This document shows positions 29,511-40,338 of a DNA stretch of 64,000 bases, in pieces. The notes beneath the pieces were generated by a model that saw nothing but the letters and a program-made list of their open reading frames with translations, was not told the origin of the DNA and did not search any database. The stretch is from Hydractinia symbiolongicarpus (lineage: Eukaryota; Cnidaria; Hydrozoa; Anthoathecata; Hydractiniidae). The position numbers were made by a program, and so were the translations under genes. The stretch is taken from assembly GCF_029227915.1 (NCBI RefSeq), contig NC_079883.1, positions 23,994,001 to 24,058,000 of the forward strand, read 5' to 3'. Every line of letters starts with the position of its first letter. Position 1 is the first letter of the stretch.

Positions 29511-29526
29511 AATCCCGAGGTGTCGA

Positions 29527-29640
29527 TGGGTGGGTACCCATGGTGGAGCGATGTCAGTATCATAAACCGCGTTTTACCACCATGGTGTCGAGTGGTTGTC
29601 TTGCGAACGAAGCCCCTCACGATCCTCGCGACCTCGGTTT
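29527..29640 (+). repeat. fourth copy of the GC-rich intergenic cassette
   Basis: Same order of blocks as the copies at 28528-28903 (GGTGGGTACCCATGGTGGAG ... TCTTGCGAACGAAGCCCCTC ... GCGACCTCGGTTTACGATT). Here it lies between the RING-gene hairpin and the polymerase promoter motifs. Confidence 0.85.
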
Positions 29641-29666
29641 ACGATTTTTAGAAAAAATGGCTTAAA

Positions 29667-29723
29667 GATTACAAAATCGTATATCATAGCCAAACATCTT
29701 AAAGATTACAAAATCGTATATCA
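29667..29723 (+). promoter_or_regulatory. duplicated early-promoter-like motif, polymerase gene
   Basis: Two copies of GATTACAAAATCGTATATCA at 29667-29686 and 29704-29723, 37 bp apart. The second ends 9 bases before the ATG at 29733, as in the RING gene. Confidence 0.65.
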
Positions 29724-29732
29724 CAACCAAGC

Positions 29733-32700
29733 ATGACTTCGAGAAATACAGTTGTTGAATTAAGAGCTCTCGCTAGAGAACGCGGCCTACGTGGCTACTC
29801 AAGGCTCAGAAAGGCCGATCTGATCGAATTATTGACACCCACTACTGTGTCAGCACCCGTACCCGTGCCGAGACCCACTAGACCCGTACCCCTGCCGAGA
29901 CCCACTAGACCCGTACCCCTGCCGAGACCCACCAGACCCGTACCCCTGCCGAGACCCACTAGACCCGTACCAGCGCCGAGACCCACCAGACCCGTACCGG
30001 TGCCGAGACCCACCAGACCCGTACCCGTGCCGAGACCCACTAGACCCGTACCAGCGCCGAGACCGGGCACTAGCCAACAAGACATGGATTTGAAAAGCAA
30101 GTTGATTGAATGGAGAGACTGGTTAATAAATCATGTACCTAAGGATATTAAGGAGAAAGCGAGCAAAGCTTTCAAAACCATGAAGGATAAGATCATGGGT
30201 TTGTATAAAAAGGGCAGTGGAGAGGAAGAGGAGGAGGAAGAGGAGGAGGAAGAGGTGGAGGAGGAGGAGGAGAAAAACCCCTATACCCCCATTGAAGAAG
30301 CTTTTGTAGGTTCATACAAACGTTTCAAAATAAACTCGGATGGTGGGAAGAATGTCAGGGTCTTTCTCGAAAAGGTCGAGCACGTCGTAAATAGGTTGAT
30401 GAGTGACGTGCTCAGGCAGAAGAAGTCGCTGAAGACTCAGGCGACCTTGTGGGTGAAGTGGGTAAGGGAGGACACCAGCTCGACCGATGCCCCACGTGTA
30501 CATGTTGATAAAGCTTTCAATAGCTATATGGAGATACTGCACGCCCACGATGACATTTCTGATGTTTTCGATCGGATGCGTAATAAGATAATCGAGCAGA
30601 TTGAGAACCCCGCGCTGCCAGCTAGCGGATTCACAATTGATAAAATCTTGCATATGCATGTGGACTTTCATAATCTAAAATTAACGAGAGGTAGTTCTTA
30701 CTTACCGCTACCCAAGAATTTCAGTGGAAAGCGATCTGTGATTAACCCTCATAACGAGGATGATGATAAATGTTTCAGATGGGCTATTATCGCTGCTCTC
30801 AATCATGATAAGATCGATAATCACCCTGAACGAATCTCAATCCTTAAGAAGCATGATAAGTATAATTGGGACGGTCTAACTTTCCCAATGGCGCTAAACA
30901 AGATAGATCTCTTCGAGAGGAGGAACCCCGATGTCGCTGTGCATGTTTTGACAAAGGATGAGGGAGAAGGTATCTACATGTGTCGCAAGTCGAAGCATCT
31001 TGATCGTAAGGAGACGGTTGTTTTGTTTTTACTGTGTGAGGGTGATAAGAAGCACTACATTGCTGTTAAGAACTTGAGCGGTGTACTGAGCAAGGTTAAC
31101 TCGAAGGATGGACATAGAGAGCATTATTGCTTGAATTGTCTCTCTGGTTTTCCAAGCGAACAGAAAAGGGATGAGCACTTTGAGTATTGCAAGAATAACG
31201 ATGCCGCTAAGATTCAACTCCCTAAGGAGGGTAGCACCCTAACCTTCACCGATGGTAAGTTTCAGCTCAAAGCCCCATTCATCATGTATGCCGATTTCGA
31301 AGCTTTTACAAAAGAGTTGCCAGAAGATGAGAGAAAATGCGGATCATCCACCGAGAAAGTTGGTAAACATGTTCCCACCGGATTCTGTTGTTATAGTAAA
31401 TATGCTCATGGTGAAGTGCCGGACCCTCTGAATCTTTACCGCGGTGAGGACTGTGTCCCGCGCTTTGTAGATCATGTAGTTTCTGAGGCGAAAAGGTTAT
31501 ATAACATGTTTCCTCAGAAAGCAATGGATCCACTGACGGATGAAGAGCGTGACGGTTTCAATAGAGCCAGGGTGTGCCACATTTGCATGGAAGAATTTGA
31601 TGACAAGGATGACATCAAGGTTAGGGATCACTGCCATTTCACCGGTAAGTTTCGTGGGGCTGCCCATCAGAAATGTAATCTGCGTTACAAGGTTCCTAAT
31701 TATATTCCGGTTGTCTTCCACAATCTGAGCGGCTACGATGCGCATTTATTCATTAAGGAGCTTGCTAGGAAGTACGGAGAAGATGGTATGGGTGTAATCG
31801 CGGAGAATAAGGAGAAATATATCTCTTTCTCTACGGATGTTAAGGTTGGTGAATACACTAACAAAAATGGGGAGACTAAGGACAGAAAGATACAACTGAG
31901 ATTCATAGACTCATTTAGATTTATGTCAAGCGGCCTAAGCTCCCTGGCTGACAACCTATCAGATGATCAATGCAAAAACCTTCGAAAATTCTTCAATGGT
32001 GACGAATTCAACATAATGAGAAGGAAGGGTGTATACCCATATGAGTATGTTAACTCATTCGATAGGTTTAATGAAACTGAGCTCCCGTCAAAGGATGATT
32101 TCTACAGCAAGCTGAACATGAATGGTATCAGCGATGCCGATTATGCGCATGCCCAGAAGGTGTGGAAGGACATGAAAGTTGAAAATATGGGCGTTTATCA
32201 TGGTATCTATCTCAAGACGGATGTTCTGCTTCTGAGTGATGTGTTTGAGACATTCAGAGAAACATGCTTGAGAAACTACGATCTAGACCCGGCTCACTTT
32301 TACACTGCTCCGGGATTAGCCTGGAGGGCGTGTTTGAAAAAGACCAAGGTTAGTCTAGATTTATTGTCGGATATGGAGATGGTCATGTTCATTGAGAGTG
32401 GTATTAGGGGTGGATTGTGTCAGGCTGTCCACCGCTACGCCAAGGCCAACAATAAGTATATGGGGGACGAGTACAACACATCGGATGGGAATTGCATGGA
32501 TTTATTTGAGCAGCAGGAAATGGCTAAAACCGTGCCTTTTGTAAAAAGAAAATTGATTGAATTGAGGTACTGGTTGATGAAACATGTACCTAGGGTCATC
32601 AAGGTGAAAACTAGTAAAGCTTACAGAACCGTGAAGGATAAGATCATGGGTTTTTATGAAAAGGTATGTTGGGGACCGTCTGTACCGAAAGAGGAAAAAC

Positions 32701-33980
32701 AATATACCACCAAAGCCAACACATCTGAGAGTAAGGAGATGAATAGCTATCTCCAGTACCTAGATGCAAATAATTTGTACGGCTGGGCCATGATTCAGAA
32801 GATGCCGACCGAAGGGTTTGAGTGGGTTGATGACGTGGTTTCTGATTTTACACCCGAACTGATTTCACAATTAGCTGTGGAAAACGGTGAAAAGGGGTAC
32901 ATCCTTGAGGTTGATGTTAGCTATCCACGGGAGCTTCATGATTCTCATAACGACCTTCCTTTCATACCCGAGAGGAAGATCATTAATGGCGTCGAGAAGC
33001 TGACACCGTGTCTTTCAGACAAGAAGAAATATATCACTCATATCCGTGCGCTTGATCAAGCGTTGAAGCATGGTCTTGTTCTTGAGAAGGTTCATAGGGT
33101 CTTGAGATTTGATCAGAGTGCGTGGTTGAAGTCGTACATAGATTTCAACACTGATTTGCGTACCAAATCAACTAATGACTTCGAAAAGGACTTTTTCAAG
33201 CTGATGAATAATTCGGTCTTTGGGAAGACAATGGAGAATCAGCGAAGGCAGAAGGATATACGTTTGGCTACCAACCAAAAGAATTATGAGAAAATGGTGA
33301 TGAAGCCCAACTTCAAGGGTAGCACGTGGTTCTCGGAAACACTGATGGGCATAGAGATGTCCAAGATCAAGATCAAAATGAATAAGCCAATCTACCTGGG
33401 GCTGGCAATTCTCGACTTGTCCAAGATGGTTATGTATGAGTTCCACTATGATTACATGAGACCAAAATATGGTGTGGATGTAAAGCTTTGCTACATGGAT
33501 ACAGATTCATTCGTCTACCACATAAAAACCGACGACTTTTACAAAGATATCGCCGACGATGTAGCTTTGAGATTTGACACGTCAGGGTACGATAAGAAAG
33601 ATGGTAGACCCCTACCATTAGGTTTGAATAAAAAGATCATTGGGCTGATGAAGGACGAGTTAGGTGGTAAGGTAATGACCGAATTTATCGCTCTTAGGGC
33701 TAAGAATTATGCTTACAAACAGCTATGTGGTAGGGAGGATAAGAGGTGCAAGGGGGTCAAGAAATGTGTGGTGAGGAAGACAATAGGTTTCGATGACTAT
33801 AAGAGATGTCTGTTCGAGGGTGAAAATGTTTACAGGGAACAGATGACCTTTCGATCGATTAAGCATGATGTTCATACCATAAAAACAAACAAACTAGCGC
33901 TCAATGCAGATGATGATAAGCGTATAATTATGGAGGATGGCATTACCACACTGGCTAGAGGACATTATAGACACACATAA
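29733..33980 (+). CDS. protein-primed DNA polymerase B of the Polinton, 1415 aa
   Basis: Family-B polymerase that copies the linear genome from a terminal protein. Order: SAP-like module (1-35); about eight TRPVPxPRP repeats (38-112); a 40-aa amphipathic module (about 121-160); a Glu run (about 165-184); conserved N-domain; a C2H2/C2HC zinc finger (C466, C469); Exo I with D521 and E523 (MYADFEAF); an endonuclease-VII-like Cys/His zinc block (C615-C648); Exo II N664-D669 (NLSGYD); Exo III ([14 protein letters not shown]); motif A D1011 ([11 protein letters not shown]); motif B ([10 protein letters not shown], 1157-1166); motif C YMDTDS (1254-1259). All catalytic residues are present. Unusually, a second copy of the 40-aa module (about 936-975) sits between Exo III and motif A. 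The stop lies inside the right terminal repeat. Confidence 0.95.
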   Translation: MTSRNTVVELRALARERGLRGYSRLRKADLIELLTPTTVSAPVPVPRPTRPVPLPRPTRPVPLPRPTRPVPLPRPTRPVPAPRPTRPVPVPRPTRPVPVPRPTRPVPAPRPGTSQQDMDLKSKLIEWRDWLINHVPKDIKEKASKAFKTMKDKIMGLYKKGSGEEEEEEEEEEEVEEEEEKNPYTPIEEAFVGSYKRFKINSDGGKNVRVFLEKVEHVVNRLMSDVLRQKKSLKTQATLWVKWVREDTSSTDAPRVHVDKAFNSYMEILHAHDDISDVFDRMRNKIIEQIENPALPASGFTIDKILHMHVDFHNLKLTRGSSYLPLPKNFSGKRSVINPHNEDDDKCFRWAIIAALNHDKIDNHPERISILKKHDKYNWDGLTFPMALNKIDLFERRNPDVAVHVLTKDEGEGIYMCRKSKHLDRKETVVLFLLCEGDKKHYIAVKNLSGVLSKVNSKDGHREHYCLNCLSGFPSEQKRDEHFEYCKNNDAAKIQLPKEGSTLTFTDGKFQLKAPFIMYADFEAFTKELPEDERKCGSSTEKVGKHVPTGFCCYSKYAHGEVPDPLNLYRGEDCVPRFVDHVVSEAKRLYNMFPQKAMDPLTDEERDGFNRARVCHICMEEFDDKDDIKVRDHCHFTGKFRGAAHQKCNLRYKVPNYIPVVFHNLSGYDAHLFIKELARKYGEDGMGVIAENKEKYISFSTDVKVGEYTNKNGETKDRKIQLRFIDSFRFMSSGLSSLADNLSDDQCKNLRKFFNGDEFNIMRRKGVYPYEYVNSFDRFNETELPSKDDFYSKLNMNGISDADYAHAQKVWKDMKVENMGVYHGIYLKTDVLLLSDVFETFRETCLRNYDLDPAHFYTAPGLAWRACLKKTKVSLDLLSDMEMVMFIESGIRGGLCQAVHRYAKANNKYMGDEYNTSDGNCMDLFEQQEMAKTVPFVKRKLIELRYWLMKHVPRVIKVKTSKAYRTVKDKIMGFYEKVCWGPSVPKEEKQYTTKANTSESKEMNSYLQYLDANNLYGWAMIQKMPTEGFEWVDDVVSDFTPELISQLAVENGEKGYILEVDVSYPRELHDSHNDLPFIPERKIINGVEKLTPCLSDKKKYITHIRALDQALKHGLVLEKVHRVLRFDQSAWLKSYIDFNTDLRTKSTNDFEKDFFKLMNNSVFGKTMENQRRQKDIRLATNQKNYEKMVMKPNFKGSTWFSETLMGIEMSKIKIKMNKPIYLGLAILDLSKMVMYEFHYDYMRPKYGVDVKLCYMDTDSFVYHIKTDDFYKDIADDVALRFDTSGYDKKDGRPLPLGLNKKIIGLMKDELGGKVMTEFIALRAKNYAYKQLCGREDKRCKGVKKCVVRKTIGFDDYKRCLFEGENVYREQMTFRSIKHDVHTIKTNKLALNADDDKRIIMEDGITTLARGHYRHT

Positions 33981-34246
33981 CACTATAATTTATAGGACAC
34001 GACAGATGAGGGTGGGTAGGGACCCATGGGACGGGGAGGGTGGGGAGGGGCCCAGGGGACACGGCGGGGGAGGGGGTTTTGGGCAGATATTATAGAGCAT
34101 GCCCGCTTATTTGACGTAAAGTGGTAAAGTGCACATGGATTTTATCGACTCTTCTATCGTTGATTTGACGGGGATGATCCGTAATTTAACGTGGGATAGG
34201 AAACTGCTAAGGGGGTCTGTCCTAACATTGGGGTTTTCCTATCTCT
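33967..34246 (-). repeat. Polinton right terminal inverted repeat
   Basis: Reverse complement of 17477-17768. It includes the last codons and stop of the polymerase gene at its inner edge and a G-rich stretch (34031-34080). It ends ...CCTATCTC(T) before TTTTGG. Confidence 0.92.
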
Positions 34247-34251
34247 TTTGG
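34246..34251. repeat. target-site duplication, right copy (TTTTGG)
   Basis: Same hexamer as 17471-17476. The first T may also be counted as the last base of the element. Confidence 0.85.
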
Positions 34252-35204
34252 TACCAAATGGACGCTGGTACTCATGAGGGTTTTTTTATGGTATGTATTG
34301 AAGTCAAATAATCCAGAATTTGCCGTTTAACAATAGAGACATATAAAAAAATGTTCTCTCTGCCAAAGTCAAAGACTCAGGAACTGGTGCATTATTATGA
34401 TATAAAACTAGCATCAACTACACACCTCTTGTTATGCTTCTTCACACGAGATCGCAGCGTCTTTCTCGTACAAAATACTTATTTTCGGTTACAGACCTTG
34501 TGGTTTTTAATTTAGTAAGTATGGCCAGTGCCATTTTTTTGATTTTCTAACTATACATTCAGTTCAGGTAAACCAATCAGCAAGTTCAAAATTAGACAGT
34601 AATATAAATTGGTTAAAACTGACGCACGGTAATACGGTCTTAATTGAATCTGTTTATTTGTTAATTCAATTTCTCCGTTTTTTGCGTATTGAATTTACTT
34701 CTATGTTCATAACTATAATTTTGTAGAAACTCCCCATCGCTACGGACTTTTAGAGAGATTACAAAATGTTGTACTAATCAAAGTAATACCAACTGTAATA
34801 CACGTTTATTTACCACGAAGGGGTTGTTCTATCGTTGTTAACTGTTTTTACAACTTCTATGACGAAATCCAAAAAGATGCTCTTCAACAGGGTTTTTCAT
34901 CCTTTTTATCTATCCGGTATGTTTGTTTGGATAAAAGGAAATAATTAATAACAAACGTTCATGTCAAAAGTTTTAACTTTTTTGTAGCTTGATTACAAGC
35001 CGTACAACACCAGGGATGGGGCGGCTATACCACCCTTTTTGTGGTGACTGAAATATAATACATTGGAAAATATCCAAAAAGCCCACATGATTAACCAACA
35101 CCTTACGTAGCGCCCGGTTAATCGTCAGATTGCTTGGCTGCCTAAAGTTAATTTTAAAAATATAGATTGACACAAAGTGTAATTCAATTCTAAGCTGCTC
35201 AACC

Positions 35205-35283
35205 TCGTTCCCAGGGCATTTTGCCTTGTTGATGAAGTATCACGGCTCAGGGGCCACAAGATCCTTAGGACGAGGTTGTGAGC
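35205..35283. repeat. short foldback element (AACCTCGTTCCCAGGGC ends)
   Basis: Starts TCAACCTCGTTCCCAGGGCA and ends AGGACGAGGTTGTGA, so its termini are inverted copies. Same family as 4463, 15222 and 53923. Confidence 0.65.
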
Positions 35284-35319
35284 TGTCCCATTTGACAAGT
35301 CTACGGTTATTTATTGAAA

Positions 35320-35320
35320 A

Positions 35321-35351
<31 letters not shown>

Positions 35352-35352
35352 A
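35320..35352. repeat. TTG/CAA microsatellite
   Basis: About ten TTG units in a row. On the minus strand it reads as poly-Asn in a chance ORF, which is not a gene. Confidence 0.95.
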
Positions 35353-37861
35353 TTGTGAACAATACATATGCAGCTAGTTGTTACTGCCAAAGTAAATGAC
35401 ACAATTTTACCTAACACGTATCTTAGCCCAACAAGGTTTTTAACGGCTAAACAATTGTACAAACTTATATAAAGAACCAATAAAGGAATAGAAAAACAAA
35501 CTAAAAGCAACAGGGTGGGAACACGCACACTAAGAAAACACTGAAAAGGGGTAGTCACACTAACCACAACTAAATTTGTTCAGCCCATAAAGGGGTATGG
35601 CAAAATAGCTCACCAAAACACAAACTATAGCCTAAGTATGACCAGAAGAAATGCAATTAAATGGCACAGACATAAATAATATGATACAAAAATATCTGAA
35701 ACTTTACAGTACGCAGCAACAAATACTTGATCAAAACCAAGAATAAACAAAATGTAATGACATCAAGCACACAACTAAATATGACAGAGAGCAGAAACCT
35801 TTATGCACATAAAAACTTAATACATTGGAAAACTAACATTAAAACAGATGCATGAAAAGACTTGTGTTTATGTTCTTCTTTTCTTCTGAAATTTTTCTTC
35901 TTATTATTGCAATAAAAAACACAAGCTTTAACATTTTTTAAAATACAGATTACCGTTTACTCGTCAAATGACACTGGTTGTAAGAATATTACCACTTAAT
36001 ATAGATATTATCATGTCATGAACAAGCGAAATCATTCTAGGCTCCATCTACAGTTGTCATCAACGGGCAATGATCAAAACCTTTGGTTGTTTATTATTTG
36101 GAGATATATTAGAGGATCACAGAGGAATAATAATTAGTCAACCAGATCATAGCAATTGAAGTTTTTTTTGCGGACCTAGATGGAAGCAAAAAATTGATTA
36201 AAATATTTTTTTCTTTAAAAGTTCGCCTTTTGTTACGTTTTTTAGAAACAATTTGTTTTCTGAAATTCAATTGATAAAACTGTATTCTCTTAGTCTTCAT
36301 ATATATTTTAGCTACTACTTTGTTGAAAAACGTATTTTGATTTGGCTGTCAAATTCTGTGTGTTTAAAATTTCTTAGCTTCATTACCAAGTTGTTCTGTG
36401 TCTCATGAAATAAGATTGCTTATTCATTATCTCGCAAGTTTCTGTTACTCCTGCATACTAACCTCGTTCCCAGGGCTCTTATTCGGCTATGACATTTCAA
36501 CAGGAAGGCTGGCCTGCATACTTGACGGACAACAATGACAAATACCTTTTCATACACTGTTAAGCGCATTGTGATCTTCAACCTTTCGCAGTTTTTCTAT
36601 GCGCTATAATTTCCTCTTGTGACGTCATTTTTACTACCACTGGCGTGAATAGAGGAAATAAAGTCGTTTTGCATGATGTTATTATTGAAATTACCTGACG
36701 ATTTCATTGAATTAGAGAATTAGAGAACTCCCAGTGACTTTCACTTCCTCGAACTGGTAAAAGACCAAGATATTTGTTTTAGATAAAGAGTTATATACAA
36801 CAGAAACTAACAACGTGCATGTTCCAGCTAAGAAAAGATTGTAGATAGACGGTTAGTCAGAATAAGTAGAGCACATTGTATATAAATAATTAGAGATGAC
36901 ATATTAGCGGTTATCGAAAAATATTGACCTAAGCAAGACGAGAAAAACATTTGACGTTTTTTGAAAAGCTCTCGACGAACGATTTCTTGTAGAAATTCAA
37001 GGGCAAACTAATCTATTTGGGGAATGAGTTAGTTCCCTGATCTGAAACGTAATACCATGTGGATTTAATAATTATGATCACCCCTGGTATTAATTACACT
37101 TCTATCTCAGATAACAAGATACATTATATTTGCTCACTAAATATTTTAATTATAACTACCGGATTAAGAAGATTACATTAACAAGCTTATTTATTGTTCT
37201 TGTTTAGTAAATAAAGGAACTCTCTCATTAGTGCTCGATTAATATGAAATTAACACTTGTGTGTGTGTTTTTTTGCTGACAACACTTTGTGTAAGAAAAA
37301 CCAATTTAAACTTCGTAAGGTGGGTGTTTTTTGGTGTGGTCATATTGTTTTGCCTTGCTTTAGATTTTATCTTTTTTATATACAAGTATTTATATATACT
37401 AGATGATATAAAATAAATTATATCGGGTATAAGTCAAGGAAACACGTATTCAGGAGAAACATTCCAGATATACATCTTTGTGTACACACTTTATATGGTG
37501 GAGTACATCGAAGATATTAGAGGAATAGTGGATAGGAAATGTGGGAGTTTTTCAACTCCCTTTAATATCAACTTTTTATTTGACATAAGCAAGGGCAAGT
37601 ATGTTGACTAAAAATTTTGTTGACTAAAAATGATTTTATTGTCATATGTTTAACAAAAGCATTTTGGGTTCGAGACTTAGCAAAAAAATAAAAGCATGCG
37701 AATCCAATGTTATAGTATCATATATGAATGTAGAACTAATTAGTAAAAATTTAAATGCTGAAAGACTTCTTACCATTTGCATGTTCTTACCTTCACTAAG
37801 AAGGGATGGGAAATAAAAGATATTCAACAGTTTTTTTAATTTCAAAAGCACCAACGTGGAG

Positions 37862-37999
37862 ATGCATAAATTCGTGACCAAATTCATTCTTTTAGATCAT
37901 ATTGAAAAATGTTGTCTGCGCGAAGAATTGGACGAACTGAAGAACAGCAAACATTTCTACAAAATGTCACCCGTAAAAAATCGGGGAATTTCGGAATGT
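37862..37999 (+). CDS. possible isolated coding exon
   Basis: ATG followed by MHKFVTKFILLDHIEKCCLR and EELDELKNSKHFYKMSPVKN, ending GGAATTTCGGAAT before a good donor GTAAGT. The GC-balanced, charged-residue-rich composition stands out from its surroundings. I found no partner exon: joining it to the exon at 40339 gives a stop. It could be a first exon spliced elsewhere, or chance. Confidence 0.3.
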
Positions 38000-38957
38000 A
38001 AGTTTTATTGGGTAACGCTTTTGTTCTCTGTTTTTGAATACAAACATATAACACGGTTTTAATGCGCTCATAAGGATGGGTAATTACTGAAGGGAGAGAA
38101 GGATAAGAGTGGTGATGGTTCCTAGGTAAGTCGGTGCTTTTGAATTAGTGCAATAAAAATGTTGCTGACAACAGCATTTTCTATGACGTCATCATAAATT
38201 ATGGACTTATGAAAACGAAAGTCCTTTTACGTAGCTAATTAATAAAATCTCAATAATTGTATATAATGAAAAAGTGATCTAAACTTAGGTTCGTGTCTTG
38301 AGATCGTAAGACATTCTTAATGAATTTGGTTGGTTGGAGCACTGACAAGCTGATATGTTAATAATAATCTGTTACGATGCTACCTAGTATACAGGACACT
38401 CTTTTGCCTATTCCGGAATCTTAATGGGATCACAGGCGTGTAAAAGCACTGTGATTGGTTGCCATTGTACCAACCGTCATTGTACCAACTAAATGAATCA
38501 AAATCAGTAGCCAACTGTATACGTATACAATTAATTTGACCGTCAAGATATAATGAAACACAGTATTTACTCATACATTATTTTCTAAGCACAGGCTGCC
38601 GCGTTTATTATTAAGGATTTTAAGGAAAGCAAGTTACTGATTAGAAAAGTAGGTATCGCTAAATTAAAAGAAAGAAAACTTAACACACATTTTTATCTCT
38701 ATATTTTATTTCTCGGAAAAAGTCTGGGGACGGGATGGATCGTCACACTTGCGTGTACGATTTTACCATTAAACTCCATTTCTGCCCACCTCTGCCCACG
38801 TTTTCCAATCTGTCCTTTTCTCTTCTCACACCTCGTTGTTGGTATACACATAACAACTTTCCAGGATAGTCATGTAGTATATGTAACTGAATATACTGTT
38901 TGAAAAGAAGATTGGTAGCACTTCCTTACTATTGCAGTTACTTTTTCATACACATGG

Positions 38958-39142
38958 TGGAGGGAGATGGTGTCGTGAGCGGAGATGGTGTCGTGGAAGG
39001 AGATGGTGTCGTGGGCGGACATGGTGTCGTGGGCGGACATGGTGTCGTGGGCGGACATGGTGTCGTGGGCAGAGATGTTGTTGTGGGCGGAGATGGTGTC
39101 GTGAGCGCAGATGGTGTCGTGAGCGCAGATGGTGTCGTGACC
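38958..39142 (+). repeat. 18-bp minisatellite, about 10 units
   Basis: Units of the form GGCGGACATGGTGTCGTG with variants (GGAGATGGTGTCGTGAGC, GCAGATGGTGTCGTG). Because 18 is a multiple of three, several frames stay open across it, giving false repeat ORFs on both strands. Confidence 0.9.
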
Positions 39143-39644
39143 GATGATGTCAGCTTGTAATCATAGGCTTTCAGATTCTATTCTCCATTCTGGCGCACTG
39201 TAAATGCAGTGTTGCCATTCAAAGACCCCCCCCAAAATGGAACCTACTTGTGTAGCAGACAAGCCAGTTACAGCAATACTATCAGTTAATGTAGCTACGG
39301 AGGAGAACAATGGCCAGTAGTTATGATGGAGTCCCCAAGAACGTTTGATTTTACCGTTGCCTATGTAACTGCAGACAAAGTCAGCACACTCAGAGAAATA
39401 GTGACATTTTTAAAAAAATACTGGTACTCCACTGGTATCCTCCTTTTGTCTTCGCCAATGTTAAATTCGTGCGGGGCAAATTATTCCTACCGAAGCAACA
39501 ACTTCCGGATAACTGGAGGCAACAAAAAAAAAAGGAGAAAAATATATGCTGGCGTTTCATAAGTTTTGTTCTCTACTGTAAGTAATTAGTTTGTTCAGCC
39601 ATGACATATGAAAAGAGATAACTCACGCACATGTACACTCTTTC

Positions 39645-39757
39645 TTTTATAAGAATATGTTTTATAAGAAAACCAGGCAGGATTTTAGGTATAAAACAAT
39701 AGGTCATTGTTTAAAATAATGACCAGCCTGATTAGAATTTTGATATTCTTATAAAAA
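39645..39757. repeat. short inverted-repeat element
   Basis: Ends TTTTATAAGAATAT and ATATTCTTATAAAA. Internal parts also pair (CCAGGCAGG with CCAGCCTG, GGTCATTGTTT with AAATAATGACC), so nearly the whole stretch folds back. MITE-like. Confidence 0.6.
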
Positions 39758-40338
39758 AACGCATAATACATAGCATCGTCACCATTTACATACCTACTTG
39801 GATAGTGCAGTTAAATCAACATTAAATCATAAAATAACATTTAACCGCTTTTTCTCAGATACATCGCATTTAAAGTGTGGATTGGGTACTGGATAGATTC
39901 AGTGTATTAGTGTGACGACACTTTATAAATAGAGTCATTATTAAATGTCAAGAAGACACCCTCGTCCCCAGGGTTTTTTGTCTCTTTGATATGAGAGAAG
40001 ACGACGACAAAAATTCATAGTTTCTTGAAAAAAACTTGCGAAAGAGTAGAATTTTCTTAGAGTTCCGTGAATTTTATTTTAATTGTTTCGGCCTTAATGT
40101 TCCTTAGAGACTCTTTAAATTTCTTAATAATTCCAAAATGATAAAAATAAAATGTCATGAATAAATTGATAAAAAATTGAATTCTTAAACTATTCAGAAA
40201 ATACCACATAAAAGATAACAATTATGTAGCGAAACACTATGTCGTTAATAATTTACGCTTTCTTCGACAACAAGAGTTGTAGCCATATAGTGGAAGAAGA
40301 AATGGTAAAAGAAAGAAAGTGAGAAATTTAGAGCAGAA

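Larger units (their letters stand above)
17477..34246. mobile_element. complete Polinton/Maverick (adintovirus-like) element, about 16.77 kb
   Basis: The ends are inverted copies starting AGAGATAGGAAAACCCCAAT. TTTTGG flanks both sides (17471-17476 and 34246-34251, the right copy sharing one base with the terminus), fitting the 6-bp target duplications of Polintons. Inside are the full diagnostic set: protein-primed DNA polymerase B, DD35E integrase, FtsK/HerA-type packaging ATPase, double-jelly-roll major capsid and penton-like minor capsid proteins, plus small membrane proteins. All frames are open, and the two long inverted repeats differ by only a few changes. This supports a recent insertion of a virus-like element. 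It is visibly GC-richer than the host DNA. Whether it still produces particles cannot be told from sequence. Confidence 0.95.
34252..40338. other. host intergenic region
   Basis: About 6 kb with no firm gene. It holds a dispersed foldback repeat (35205-35283), a TTG microsatellite (35320-35352), another copy of the CCTCGTTCCCAGGG end (36464), a weak single exon candidate (37862-37999), an 18-bp minisatellite (38958-39142), an inverted-repeat element (39645-39757) and a CCTCGTCCCCAGGG end at 39960. Confidence 0.6.

Noticed and set aside
29795-30100. Gly-rich minus-strand ORFs opposite the polymerase start
   Set aside because: They are the antisense of the Pro-rich repeat in DNA polymerase B.
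35307-35567. Minus-strand ORF ending in poly-Asn
   Set aside because: The Asn run is the TTG microsatellite; nothing else suggests coding.
38870-39160. Repeat ORFs on both strands over the minisatellite
   Set aside because: 18-bp units keep several frames open; there is no other coding sign.
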